Assembly: GCA_965199005.1 (NCBI GenBank)
Contig: CBDAQK010000007.1
Span: 434,001 to 498,000, forward strand
Source of the DNA: LMUY01 sp965199005
Lineage (GTDB): Bacteria; Pseudomonadota; Alphaproteobacteria; Acetobacterales; Acetobacteraceae
Length of the DNA: 64,000 nt
Reading direction: 5' to 3'
The stretch's first letter is position 1, and every line of letters begins with the position of its first letter. The notes under the pieces are model-generated. The model saw nothing but the letters and a program-made list of their open reading frames with translations. It did not search any database and was not told where the DNA came from. The position numbers and the translations under genes are program-made. This document shows positions 27,458 to 35,416 of this stretch, one piece after another.

Positions 27458-28459
27458 GTGCCCGATCCAAACGTCGCAACGCCTTCGGCTGACAGCACTC
27501 CGGCGGCGTTCGTCGTTCGTGACCTCGGCAGCTTCTTTGCCGGCGGGGCCAGCGTTCAGTTGCGTGGCCACCCGGTCGAGGAGATCACCGTTGCAGCGGG
27601 CGCTGCTCCCATGAAGATAGACCCGAATGGGACGTATCCAACCGGACAAACCTACGTGCAGTATGTCCGCCTGGCGGCGCCGCAGCATCCGGTCCCCGTG
27701 CTGTTCCTCAATGGCGGGACCTTTACCGGTGCGCAGTGGGAGACGACGCCGGACGGCCGTCCGGGATGGCAAACGCTGTTTCTGCGTGCCGGTTACGACA
27801 CCTATCTGACGGATGCGGTCAACAAGGGCCGGGCGTCCTGGAGCCGGTTCCCCGAAATCACCCCCGTTAGGCCGACGTTCAGGCCGATGGAAGCGACCTG
27901 GACGCTGCTGCGCATTGGACCGCCCGGCGGGGCCGACCGGGAGGCTTTCGCGGGCACGCAATTTCCGGTCGATGCGTTCGATACCTTCGTGAAGCAAAAT
28001 GTTCCCCGCTTCGCCGGCCAGGACGCGCTGGAACTTTCTGCCTACCAAGCGGCCGTTGCGGCCATTGGCCCCTGCATCGTGGTGGCGCAGAGTTCGGGCG
28101 CCTATTTCGCGACGCGGCTGGCGCAGCTGTGTCCAGGCCAGATCAAGGCTATCGTTGCGGCGGAGATGACGGCGTTCCCCAACCCAGAAACCGATGCTCC
28201 AGATGCCACGGCCGCCCTGGTGTGCGTGCCGCAATTGCTGCTCTGGGGGGATAACTGGCACGGCCAGCCCATGTGGAGCAGGACCCGCGCCGCCCAGGAC
28301 GCCTACCTGACTGCGATCAACCAACGGGGCGGCCGTGTCGAGCTTATGGACCTCCCGGAGCGGGGCCTCGCCGGCAACAGCCACCAACTCATGGCCGACC
28401 GCAACAACGGCTTGGTTGCCGATATTGTGCTTGATTGGCTCCGGGGACTGACACTGTAG
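27458..28459 (+). CDS. Alpha/beta hydrolase (esterase-like)
   Basis: The protein of about 333 residues has an alpha/beta hydrolase core: PVLFLNGGTFTGAQWE forms the oxyanion region, Ser212 in AQSSG is the nucleophile and His309 in GNSHQLMAD closes the triad. The GTG at 27458 gives a protein starting VPDPNVATP; the open frame reaches back to 27317, but the added residues look like an untranslated leader. It lies divergent to the ABC importer and upstream of the second signal-less binding protein, so it may act on the imported ester or lactone. Confidence 0.82.
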   Translation: MPDPNVATPSADSTPAAFVVRDLGSFFAGGASVQLRGHPVEEITVAAGAAPMKIDPNGTYPTGQTYVQYVRLAAPQHPVPVLFLNGGTFTGAQWETTPDGRPGWQTLFLRAGYDTYLTDAVNKGRASWSRFPEITPVRPTFRPMEATWTLLRIGPPGGADREAFAGTQFPVDAFDTFVKQNVPRFAGQDALELSAYQAAVAAIGPCIVVAQSSGAYFATRLAQLCPGQIKAIVAAEMTAFPNPETDAPDATAALVCVPQLLLWGDNWHGQPMWSRTRAAQDAYLTAINQRGGRVELMDLPERGLAGNSHQLMADRNNGLVADIVLDWLRGLTL

Positions 28460-28490
28460 AGCTTTTACCGGGAGCGTTGGTGGAGCGGTC

Positions 28491-28544
28491 GGCTGAAGCC
28501 CACCCTACATCAGAAGGCGGCGGGCCGTAGGGTGGGCTTCAGCC
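28491..28544. repeat. 18-bp perfect inverted repeat
   Basis: The arm ggctgaagcccaccctac (28491-28508) is repeated as its exact reverse complement at 28527-28544, with an 18-base spacer. It lies between the alpha/beta hydrolase stop and the next gene. It may act as a bidirectional terminator or be a mobile palindromic repeat unit. Confidence 0.8.
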
Positions 28545-28626
28545 CACCGGACGAATCCAGGGTCGAGGCTGGCTAGTGTTGCCAAGCCGGAATTGCTGCA
28601 ACGCAGGTCACAAGGGAGACATTATC

Positions 28627-29559
28627 ATGGTCGAAGATCAGCCGACGCAGGGCGCCGCCGAGGCCAAAACGGTGACGGTTGGGATCACGTCGCGGACGAT
28701 CTTCAACCTTCCGGTTTGGATCGCGCAAAGGCTCGGCTATTTCCGGGATGAGGGGCTGGATGTCGGGGTGCAGTTGTTCCTCAGCGGCGACGATTCCCGC
28801 CAGGCGCTCCAATCCGGCGCGATCCAGGTGGCGTTTGCGCCGCCGGAAGCGGTCCTGGTTGACGTTTATCTACGGAACGGGCCGCTGCGCATCGTCGGCG
28901 GCAACGCGCGCAGACTGCCCCATTTCATCATCGCCCAGCCGCGGTACAAGACGCTTGCAGACCTGCGGGGCGCGGTCTTCGGCGTGATATCGATGGAGGA
29001 AGGCACGACCTATATCTTGCCTGCCATCGCCAACGCTGCGGGGCTGCAGCCTGGCGACTACACCGTCAGCGCGGTGGGTGGTGCGCCCGCTCGCTGGCAG
29101 TTGCTGCAAGAGGGCAAGATCGACGTCGGTCTGCAGCCTTTCCCTTTAAGTTATCAAGCCGAGGCCGCCGGGTTCAGCAATCTTGGCTGGACGGGAGATC
29201 ACGAGCCGGAGTGGCAGTTTACCTCCATCAACACGGACTCGCGGTGGGCGTCGTCGAACCGTCCGACGCTGGTGTCGTTGCTGCGGGCGTTCCGGCGCGG
29301 CAGTGATTTCATGGCGTCCAATCCCGACGAAGCTGCCGAGATAGGCGCGGAGGAAATGCGCTCCACGGTGCCGTTCACGGCGCGCAGCCTGCAGGATAAT
29401 ACGCGGCTCGGTTGCCTGGACCCCAAACTCGACTGGTCGGAGCAGGGTATCGCGCGGATTTTCGAGATCCTGCAGGAGACGGCGGTCATTCCGCGCGATG
29501 CGACATTCGATATCGGCCGGCTCGTCGATCGAACCTTTTTGGAGGCGTCGCGTCATTAG
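28627..29559 (+). CDS. NMT1/SsuA-like binding protein without signal peptide (copy 2)
   Basis: The 310-residue protein is a close paralog of 24015-24932. It shares RTIFNLPVWIAQRLGYFRDEG, EEGTTYILPAIANAAG, AVGGAPARWQLLQEGKID and GLQPFPLSYQAEAAGFSNLG. ATG 28627 follows an aagggagac site and gives MVEDQPTQGAAEAKTVTVG, which has no hydrophobic leader; the longer frame from 28576 adds a cysteine-rich segment that is also not a signal peptide. Both copies thus look cytoplasmic. It is followed by the remnant of a flavin monooxygenase. Confidence 0.84.
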   Translation: MVEDQPTQGAAEAKTVTVGITSRTIFNLPVWIAQRLGYFRDEGLDVGVQLFLSGDDSRQALQSGAIQVAFAPPEAVLVDVYLRNGPLRIVGGNARRLPHFIIAQPRYKTLADLRGAVFGVISMEEGTTYILPAIANAAGLQPGDYTVSAVGGAPARWQLLQEGKIDVGLQPFPLSYQAEAAGFSNLGWTGDHEPEWQFTSINTDSRWASSNRPTLVSLLRAFRRGSDFMASNPDEAAEIGAEEMRSTVPFTARSLQDNTRLGCLDPKLDWSEQGIARIFEILQETAVIPRDATFDIGRLVDRTFLEASRH

Positions 29560-29569
29560 GTGACCAGGC

Positions 29570-29705
29570 TCGGGGCGACGGCTTCAACGTGTTGCCGCCA
29601 TGGTCGACGGGGTGGGCGAGGATTTCACGACGCTCGTGGTGCGGAGTTGCGGCGGCGAGGCCTGTTCCGCACGGAGTACGAGGGCCGCAGACGTGCGCGG
29701 GGCAG
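29570..29705 (+). pseudogene. C-terminal remnant of an NtaA/SnaA-type flavin monooxygenase
   Basis: Three reading frames over this stretch give consecutive pieces of the conserved C-terminus of nitrilotriacetate/DszA-type LLM monooxygenases: GDGFNVLPPW, then GEDFTTLVV, then ELRRRGLFRTEYEG. The order is right, but the frame changes twice and the N-terminal 350 or so residues are absent. It is therefore a decayed fragment, lying directly after the second signal-less binding protein. Confidence 0.6.
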
Positions 29706-29931
29706 CCGGAAGCTATTTCACGGCGCCTTCCCCAGGGCTTGAAGGGCCGGTGCGGATTTGGTCGAATGGCTGGGCGATCATCCAGTTCCTCCCGCGCGAC
29801 CTCGCATCGTTCATGAAGAGCCACTAGCTGGTGCAGATCGATCGAACCCCATTATTGATGTAATGCTGATATCCGGATTCGACCCATTCTTCCAATAGCG
29901 CGTATCTCAAAGATCGATTGGAGGCCTAGAT
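29706..29931. other. Intergenic debris
   Basis: An open frame runs to 29827 (ending GPVRIWSNGWAIIQFLPRD..) but I recognise no family. The stretch follows the monooxygenase remnant and precedes the end of clpS on the other strand. No promoter or terminator stands out. Confidence 0.4.
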
Positions 29932-30261
29932 TTACTCTTCCGGCTCGGTCGTGAACAGCAGCGGATACCCCTTCTTGCGTCCGGCATCGGTCGCGTTCGT
30001 TGCCTTGGTCTCGGCCACGTCTTTCGTGAACACAGCAACGACACAGACCCCTCGTTGATGGGCGGTGAACATCACCCGGTTGGCCTGCTCCTCCGCCATA
30101 CTGAACTCCGCCCGCAGCACGGTCACCACAAAATCGCGGGGGGTGAAGTCGTCATTGACGAGGATGACCTTGTGCAGCCGCGGCCGCTCGACCTTCAGCT
30201 TGGTCACACCCCGTGGCGTGGTGATCGTGTTATCGTCGTGCTTCACAGGACCATAATACAT
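29932..30261 (-). CDS. clpS: ClpS adaptor of the ClpAP protease, ClpS2-like
   Basis: The 109-residue protein has the ClpS core: KVILVNDDFTPRDFVVTVL, then the MFTAHQRGVCVVAVFTKDVAETKA helix-strand block that forms the N-degron pocket. The C-terminus GYPLLFTTEPEE is typical of the second ClpS copy (ClpS2) of alphaproteobacteria. The family delivers N-end-rule substrates to ClpA. No clpA follows; only debris lies downstream. It directly borders the phage structural cassette, which starts on the opposite strand. Confidence 0.93.
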   Translation of the reverse strand: MYYGPVKHDDNTITTPRGVTKLKVERPRLHKVILVNDDFTPRDFVVTVLRAEFSMAEEQANRVMFTAHQRGVCVVAVFTKDVAETKATNATDAGRKKGYPLLFTTEPEE

Positions 30262-30408
30262 TTCTACCGGTGGGGGCGTCCAGTATCATCTTCTCGACCC
30301 GGGCGTCGAGCCGAATCGGTCTTGGCACTGCCACCGGCCGTTTGATAGGGTTGATGCTGCACGCGCCTTAGGCCGGCCAGCATTCTCCCCGCTCGCTCGA
30401 TGCTTGGC

Positions 30409-30424
30409 CCTTCGCATGCGAAGG
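30409..30424. promoter_or_regulatory. Perfect 16-base palindrome upstream of the phage cassette
   Basis: The sequence ccttcgcatgcgaagg equals its own reverse complement. It sits about 50 bases before the first phage gene (ATG 30475) in the divergent gap with clpS, a position that suits a repressor or activator site. No regulator is encoded nearby. Confidence 0.35.
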
Positions 30425-30474
30425 CGTGGCCTATCTTCGCGCCTGACCCCCTTCCTTCCAACGCAAAGGCGATC

Positions 30475-30966
30475 ATGTCCCACTCCAATCGCATGACATT
30501 GGCGCAGTTCGGCACGCTGGCGGCCGCGGAGGCAGACGCGCTGCCAGTTGATCAAATCGCCCTCCTGCTGGAGGACATTGCGGGGAGCGAGGACTTCATC
30601 AAGGCGGCGAAGGCCAAACTGAATGCCGCGCTGGTGCGCCGTTATGGCGCCGCGGCCCAGCGGCTACGCAAATCGGCCCGCAAGGCAAGAGGCATCGTCA
30701 CCATGGTGGACGGTGACTTCACCGTGAAGGCGGATTTGCCTAAGGCGGTGATTTGGGATCAGACGAAACTCTCCAAACTCGCCGAGATGATCTTCCACGA
30801 CTGGCAGCTTGACCCGGAGGATTACATCAAAATCACCTACACGGTCGAAGAACAGAAATACGCCGCCTGGCCGCCCGATCTGCGCAAGCATTTTGATGGC
30901 GCCCGTACCCTGGGCGCCGGGAAACCTAGCTTCGAGATCGTCGCAGCCAAGCGGGGCGTGGCGTGA
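30475..30966 (+). CDS. Phage protein of unknown function upstream of terminase
   Basis: The 163-residue protein begins MSHSNRMTLAQFG and has an alpha-helical N-terminal half (IALLLEDIAGSEDFIKAAKAKL) and a C-terminal block VIWDQTKLSKLAEMI... KYAAWPPDLRKHF.. ARTLGAGKPSFEI. The last block is familiar from uncharacterised proteins of many proteobacterial phages. No enzymatic motif is visible. It overlaps the next gene by four bases, so the two are coupled. This is the first gene I assign to the phage cassette. Confidence 0.7.
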   Translation: MSHSNRMTLAQFGTLAAAEADALPVDQIALLLEDIAGSEDFIKAAKAKLNAALVRRYGAAAQRLRKSARKARGIVTMVDGDFTVKADLPKAVIWDQTKLSKLAEMIFHDWQLDPEDYIKITYTVEEQKYAAWPPDLRKHFDGARTLGAGKPSFEIVAAKRGVA

Positions 30967-31439
30967 CGGCCGAGGGGGCGCGTGAGGTGGCTCCTATCCT
31001 GCTGCCAGGTGCGCATGGCGACCGGATGCTGCCTGCCTTGGGACAGCGAGAGCGCGGCACGCTGGGGGCCATGCTGGCTACGGGCAAGATCGGCACGGCG
31101 GAGATCATCGCGGCCAACCGCTGGTATCATGCCTTTGCCATGGCGGAACATGGGGTATTCGACGCAGACAAGACGGGCAGCGGCGGCGTCAAGCTGTTTG
31201 CGCAAGAACGTCAGTTGGCGGCGGCAACGCAATACCGGATGGCCCGTGCGGCGACCGGTGACGCTGGCGATGGCCGGCTGCGCGCGATCTTGAGTGATGG
31301 CATGACGATGCGAGCGCTGGGGCGACGCCTCAAATGTGACGATAGGGTTGCTGCGGGCATGGTGGTTGCGGATCTGATACGCCTGGCCGAGCATTATACC
31401 ACTGTCGACGCAGCTCGGCGCGTCTCCAGGAGGGCGTAA
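30963..31439 (+). CDS. Putative phage regulatory protein at a late-antiterminator position
   Basis: The 158-residue protein starts with GTG 30963, overlapping the upstream stop. It is helical, with RWYHAFAMAEHGVFD, then a segment ILSDGMTMRALGRRLKCDDR that could form a helix-turn-helix, and a C-terminal helix. I see weak resemblance to DUF6456-type proteins of alphaproteobacteria but cannot confirm it. It stops 11 bases before a promoter that is itself followed by a terminator, which is where lambdoid phages encode their Q antiterminator. The function is therefore an inference from position. Confidence 0.5.
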   Translation: MTAEGAREVAPILLPGAHGDRMLPALGQRERGTLGAMLATGKIGTAEIIAANRWYHAFAMAEHGVFDADKTGSGGVKLFAQERQLAAATQYRMARAATGDAGDGRLRAILSDGMTMRALGRRLKCDDRVAAGMVVADLIRLAEHYTTVDAARRVSRRA

Positions 31440-31449
31440 GTTTTTCCTA

Positions 31450-31478
31450 TTGCGACCGTGCGCACAAGGTCCTATAAG
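31450..31478 (+). promoter_or_regulatory. Candidate late promoter
   Basis: A ttgcga box (31450-31455) and a tataag box (31473-31478) are separated by exactly 17 bases, a good sigma-70 arrangement. Transcription would start near 31485 and meet the terminator at 31526 before any gene. Confidence 0.6.
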
Positions 31479-31525
31479 TTTTGTCATCATCGCGAGAGTT
31501 GGGCCGGACCGGTCCACCACCCAAG

Positions 31526-31558
31526 CCCCGGCAACCGAAAGGTTCCGGGGATTTTTTT
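31526..31558 (+). terminator. Intrinsic terminator just after the late promoter
   Basis: The stem ccccgg-c-aacc / ggttccgggg closes on a gaaa tetraloop and is followed by attttttt. This is the strongest rho-independent terminator in the window. It lies between the candidate late promoter and the first packaging gene, so read-through must be regulated or partial. Confidence 0.85.
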
Positions 31559-31648
31559 GTCCGCGACCCCTTATACGGACGGCGGCAGCGGCCACGCCGC
31601 CGGACGGAGATCCTAGGCAAGACACATTGACAGGATTGCGAGCATGCT

Positions 31649-31978
31649 ATGGCTGAGACCAGCGGACGCAAGACAGGCGGCCGGGCTCTGGGTGCGTCCC
31701 AAAAAACCACCCTTGAGCAAAACGCTGCCCCTGCCACAGAGAGCGCGGGCAGCCTCGAAGACTTAACAGCCGAGCAAATCGAGGCGATGGGGCCGCGCGA
31801 GGTGCTGATGCGCGTCATGCGGCGATATCTACGGGAGGGCGTGCTGCCTTCGGCGGTCAAGATCGCTTTGGATTTGATGCCGTACCACCATGCCAAGAAA
31901 AGCTCGGCCCCGGAGCAAGACGATGCAACCAGCATTGGCGACATTGCCAATGACCCCGACCCAGACGTGAAAGGGTAA
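31649..31978 (+). CDS. Small terminase subunit-like phage protein
   Basis: The 109-residue protein has a disordered N-terminus and a C-terminal block GPREVLMRVMRRYLREGVLPSAVKIALDLMPYHHAK (given as the helix pair around residues 50-87) that resembles short proteins encoded just before the large terminase in many tailed phages. These are thought to recognise the packaging start or bridge to TerL. The assignment depends on position and this pattern. It is followed after 39 bases by the large terminase gene. Confidence 0.55.
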   Translation: MAETSGRKTGGRALGASQKTTLEQNAAPATESAGSLEDLTAEQIEAMGPREVLMRVMRRYLREGVLPSAVKIALDLMPYHHAKKSSAPEQDDATSIGDIANDPDPDVKG

Positions 31979-32017
31979 AGCGAATTCATATCCCTCGCGC
32001 CGCCCGGAGGCGCTGCC

Positions 32018-33343
32018 ATGCCCGTTACCGAACCCCGCCCGCACCTTACCCGGCAACAACACGAAATCTACCGCGCCGGGTGGACGCCCGGCGCCCGGTT
32101 CCGCACTGCCCCGTGCGGGCGGCGCTTTGGCAAGACGTTTCTCGGAGCGGAGGAAATCCGCCGCGCCTGCCGCATGGCGGTGCGCTGCGACATTAGCCCC
32201 GATAACGAAATTTGGTACGGCGCACCCACCTTCAAGCAAGGGAAGCGCGTCTTTTGGCGCCGGCTCAAACGGGCCATCCCGCGCAACTGGTGGGCCCGCG
32301 CGCCCAATGAAACCGACTGTTATATCACCCTGATCTCCGGCCACGTCGTGCGGATTGTCGGGCTTGACAATTACGACAACCTCCGAGGTTCCGGGCTTTG
32401 GTTTTTCCTTGGAGACGAGTGGGCGGACGCCAAACCGCAGGCCTGGACCGAAACCATCCGCCCCATGCTGTCGACCGCCCAAGGGCATGCCCTGTTCATC
32501 GGCACCCCGCGCGGCTTCAACGATTTCTATGACAAATACCGCAACGGCCAACCCGGCGCGCTCGACGAAACCGGCCAACCTATCCAGGGATGGCGGAGCT
32601 GGGTGTTCACCACGCTGCAGGGCGGCAACGTCCCACCGGAAGAAATCGCCGAAGCACGCCGCAACCTGGACGCAAGAACCTTTCGGCAGGAGTACGATGC
32701 GACGTTCGAAGACTTCGCCGGGCGTATCATCTACGCCTTCAGCCGTGCCGAGAACGTCCGCCCATGCTCCTACGACCCAGCTTTGCCGCTGGATGCCGGC
32801 ATGGACTTCAACGTGAACCCGATGACGGCTACCATTTGGCAACATCACGCATCCACGGCTTCTCTCCATGAGCACGATGCGCAAATAGGCGAAATCGTCC
32901 TGCCCGGCAGCAATACCGACGAAATGTGCGATGAATTGCAACGCCGCTATGGCCGCAACGGCACAGTGGGGCACATCACCCTCTACCCAGACCCGGCGGG
33001 GGCGCAACGCCGCTCCAGCGCGTTAGGCAAAACCGATATCGGCATCCTCCGCACGCGGGGCTTCCGTGTGCTGGCCATGACGTCCCATCCATTGGTGCGC
33101 GACCGGCACAACCTCACCAATGCGCGGTTTTGTGCAGCCGATGGCAGCCGCCGGGCCTTCGTCGACCCGGCCTGCGTCAAGTCGATCGAGGCTTATGAGC
33201 GCCTGGTCTACCGTGAGGGCACGAATGAGCCTGACAAGAGCGGCGGGTATGACCACCTGGTGGACAGCACGGGGTATATGTTGTTCGGCCGCTATGCCGC
33301 CAAGCCGGCCCAGCTGGTGCCGAGCACGCATATGCTGCGGTGA
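32018..33343 (+). CDS. Phage terminase large subunit
   Basis: The 441-residue protein has an ATPase and a nuclease domain. Walker A is CGRRFGKT (residues 33-40), Walker B is LWFFLGDE (127-134) with the catalytic Glu, and the coupling segment FIGTPRGFNDFYD follows. The RNase H-like nuclease begins at DAGMDFNVNP near residue 262 and includes DHLVDSTGY near the end. All key residues look intact, so the motor should be able to package DNA into the procapsid. It lies upstream of the portal gene. Confidence 0.92.
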   Translation: MPVTEPRPHLTRQQHEIYRAGWTPGARFRTAPCGRRFGKTFLGAEEIRRACRMAVRCDISPDNEIWYGAPTFKQGKRVFWRRLKRAIPRNWWARAPNETDCYITLISGHVVRIVGLDNYDNLRGSGLWFFLGDEWADAKPQAWTETIRPMLSTAQGHALFIGTPRGFNDFYDKYRNGQPGALDETGQPIQGWRSWVFTTLQGGNVPPEEIAEARRNLDARTFRQEYDATFEDFAGRIIYAFSRAENVRPCSYDPALPLDAGMDFNVNPMTATIWQHHASTASLHEHDAQIGEIVLPGSNTDEMCDELQRRYGRNGTVGHITLYPDPAGAQRRSSALGKTDIGILRTRGFRVLAMTSHPLVRDRHNLTNARFCAADGSRRAFVDPACVKSIEAYERLVYREGTNEPDKSGGYDHLVDSTGYMLFGRYAAKPAQLVPSTHMLR

Positions 33344-33436
33344 GCTTCACCGGGCAGGCTGAGGCCGCCGCCACCGCGATATAATTTCTTGTTCGTGGAC
33401 GACGCTAAGACTTAACCGAGTGAGAAGGGAGGCCAC

Positions 33437-34891
33437 ATGGATTGGCAAGCGCTGCAGGACGGCATGCAGCTGACCGACCCGGATTACCCACGCCGCCGCG
33501 AACGCATTGCGGCACTCAGCCGGGTGCTGGCTGGCGAGCAATACGACCACCTGCCGACACCCTTCAGCGTCGAGCGGAACTCGGGTGGGGAGTATATCCC
33601 GCTCGACCAGCGTCGCCCCTCCATCCGTACCGGCTGGTCCCGCACCGTCGTCGACGACAGCGTTTCGATGCTCTTCGGCCAGGGCCGCTGGCCCTCGCCT
33701 TCCGCGCCGAGCATCGACGGCGCCGAAAGCCCGACCATCCACGCGCTCAAGGCGATGGTCGAGAGCACGCAGATCGCCAGCACGATGCTGGAGGCGGCCA
33801 TGGTGGGGAGCGTCGGCTCGGTCGCGATCCTATTTCGTGTGTTGGCCAACCAGCCGTATTTCGACGTATTCCCGACACCTTATCTGACGCCCGAATACGA
33901 CCCGGTGGCGCCGCGCACGCTCAAACGCGTCACCGAAAGGCGGAAAGTCCGCCGCGCCGAGCTGGTTGCTTCCGGCTACACCGACCTGCCGGACGATGTC
34001 AGCACGTTCTGGTTCCAGCGGGTCTGGGACGCGCAGGAGGAAATCTGGTTCCTCCCGTGGCCGACTGGGGACGCAAACCAGGTGCCGCAGCGCGACCCAG
34101 CCCGCAGCGCCGTGCACGGGTTGGGCGCGGTGCCGATGGTGTGGGTCAAGAACCTACCCGGCGGCGATGCGATCGACGGTGCATGCACCTTTGCGCCCGG
34201 CATCGACACGGAGATCGAGGCCGACTACCAACTCTCCCAGGGCGGGCGCGGGTTGAAATACAGCTCCGACCCAACGTTGCTGATCAAGGAGCCGGCAGGC
34301 CCGGACGGCAGCCCGTCGCGAATTGGCGGTGCGGCCTCCGCCCTCATCGTGAGTAGCGACGGCGATGCCAAATTGCTGGAAATCAGCGGCTCGGCGGCCG
34401 AGGCGGTGATCAGCTACGTGGGCCATCTGCATAAATGCGCCATGGGAGCCATGCATGGCGATGGCAGCGACCGTGACAAAATGGGCTCCGCCCAATCTGG
34501 CCGTGCCATGGAGCTGATGAAGCAGCCGCTGATCTGGCTCACCTCCCGCTTGCGCATGAGCTATGGTGACGGTGCGGTGCTGCAATTGCTGCGTCTGGTG
34601 TGCCTGGCATCGACCCGGATCAAGGACGGGGTGATCTGCGGATCCCAAGCGCAGACGGCACTCGATGCAACGGGCCTCACGCTGACGTGGCCGCCCTTCT
34701 TTCACCCGACCTATGACGACAAACGGGCAGAGGCAGCCGCCATGACGGCCCTGACTGGCAGCAACCTCATGTCGCGCCGAACCGCGGTGCAGATATTAGG
34801 TGAAAGTTACGACATTGCCGACGTCGACGCCGAGTTGGCGGAAATCGCGGCCGACGAGGCGGCCAAAAACAACACGAACGCAGGGCCCTGA
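33437..34891 (+). CDS. Phage portal protein
   Basis: The 484-residue protein lies directly after the large terminase and has portal character: RRRERIAALSRVLAGEQYD and SRTVVDDSVSMLFGQGRWP at the N-terminus, a central region with EADYQLSQGGRGLKY, and an acidic, helical C-terminus (DVDAELAEIAADEAAKNN). It would form the dodecameric ring at one capsid vertex through which DNA enters. An agggagg-type ribosome site precedes ATG 33437. No fused Mu F-like or protease domain is visible. Confidence 0.82.
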   Translation: MDWQALQDGMQLTDPDYPRRRERIAALSRVLAGEQYDHLPTPFSVERNSGGEYIPLDQRRPSIRTGWSRTVVDDSVSMLFGQGRWPSPSAPSIDGAESPTIHALKAMVESTQIASTMLEAAMVGSVGSVAILFRVLANQPYFDVFPTPYLTPEYDPVAPRTLKRVTERRKVRRAELVASGYTDLPDDVSTFWFQRVWDAQEEIWFLPWPTGDANQVPQRDPARSAVHGLGAVPMVWVKNLPGGDAIDGACTFAPGIDTEIEADYQLSQGGRGLKYSSDPTLLIKEPAGPDGSPSRIGGAASALIVSSDGDAKLLEISGSAAEAVISYVGHLHKCAMGAMHGDGSDRDKMGSAQSGRAMELMKQPLIWLTSRLRMSYGDGAVLQLLRLVCLASTRIKDGVICGSQAQTALDATGLTLTWPPFFHPTYDDKRAEAAAMTALTGSNLMSRRTAVQILGESYDIADVDAELAEIAADEAAKNNTNAGP

Positions 34892-34912
34892 ACCGATGGA
34901 TGAATACCCTCC

Positions 34913-35383
34913 ATGACCGACACCCCACACGACCCAACCCAGCGGCACGAGCCGCGCTTTGACCCGGCTGGTGAGTATGCTGCGCTTATGCGTGACCGTG
35001 CGCGTGAGAGCGAGGCGGCGCTGGCCAGCGAACGCGCCGCCCGTGCCGCGGCCGAACGTGCCAGCCAGGACCGGCTCATCCGTGCCGAACTGGCCGCCAT
35101 TGCGCTCACCGCTGGCATTATCGATCCTGATCTGGTCCGCCTGGTCGATCCCGCATCCGCCGGCGTCAAGCTGGACGATGCTGGTGCGGTGGTTGGCGGG
35201 CAAGCCGCAATCGACGCATTCAGGGCCGCCAAACCCTGGGCGTTCCGGAAGACCGCAGCCGAGGAAGGCCGCTCCTCCAGCACGGCAAGCCCGCCTGCGG
35301 CCAGTCCGGCGGCGGGCAAAAGCGCCAAAGAGATGACCCATGCCGAATGGCGCGCCGCGCGGGCCCGGCTGATCAGCCAGTAA
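34913..35383 (+). CDS. Phage scaffold-like protein
   Basis: The 156-residue protein has a long charged coiled coil (ESEAALASERAARAAAERA) near residues 35-60, a middle DPDLVRLVDPASAGVKLDD block and a low-complexity linker before the basic C-terminal helix AEWRAARARLIS. This layout matches assembly scaffolds (GP20-type) encoded just before the capsid gene. No maturation protease motif is seen here or anywhere else in the cassette. The scaffold would leave the head before packaging. Confidence 0.65.
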   Translation: MTDTPHDPTQRHEPRFDPAGEYAALMRDRARESEAALASERAARAAAERASQDRLIRAELAAIALTAGIIDPDLVRLVDPASAGVKLDDAGAVVGGQAAIDAFRAAKPWAFRKTAAEEGRSSSTASPPAASPAAGKSAKEMTHAEWRAARARLISQ

Positions 35384-35416
35384 GCGCACACCACCAGTCA
35401 CAGCACACCAAAGGGA

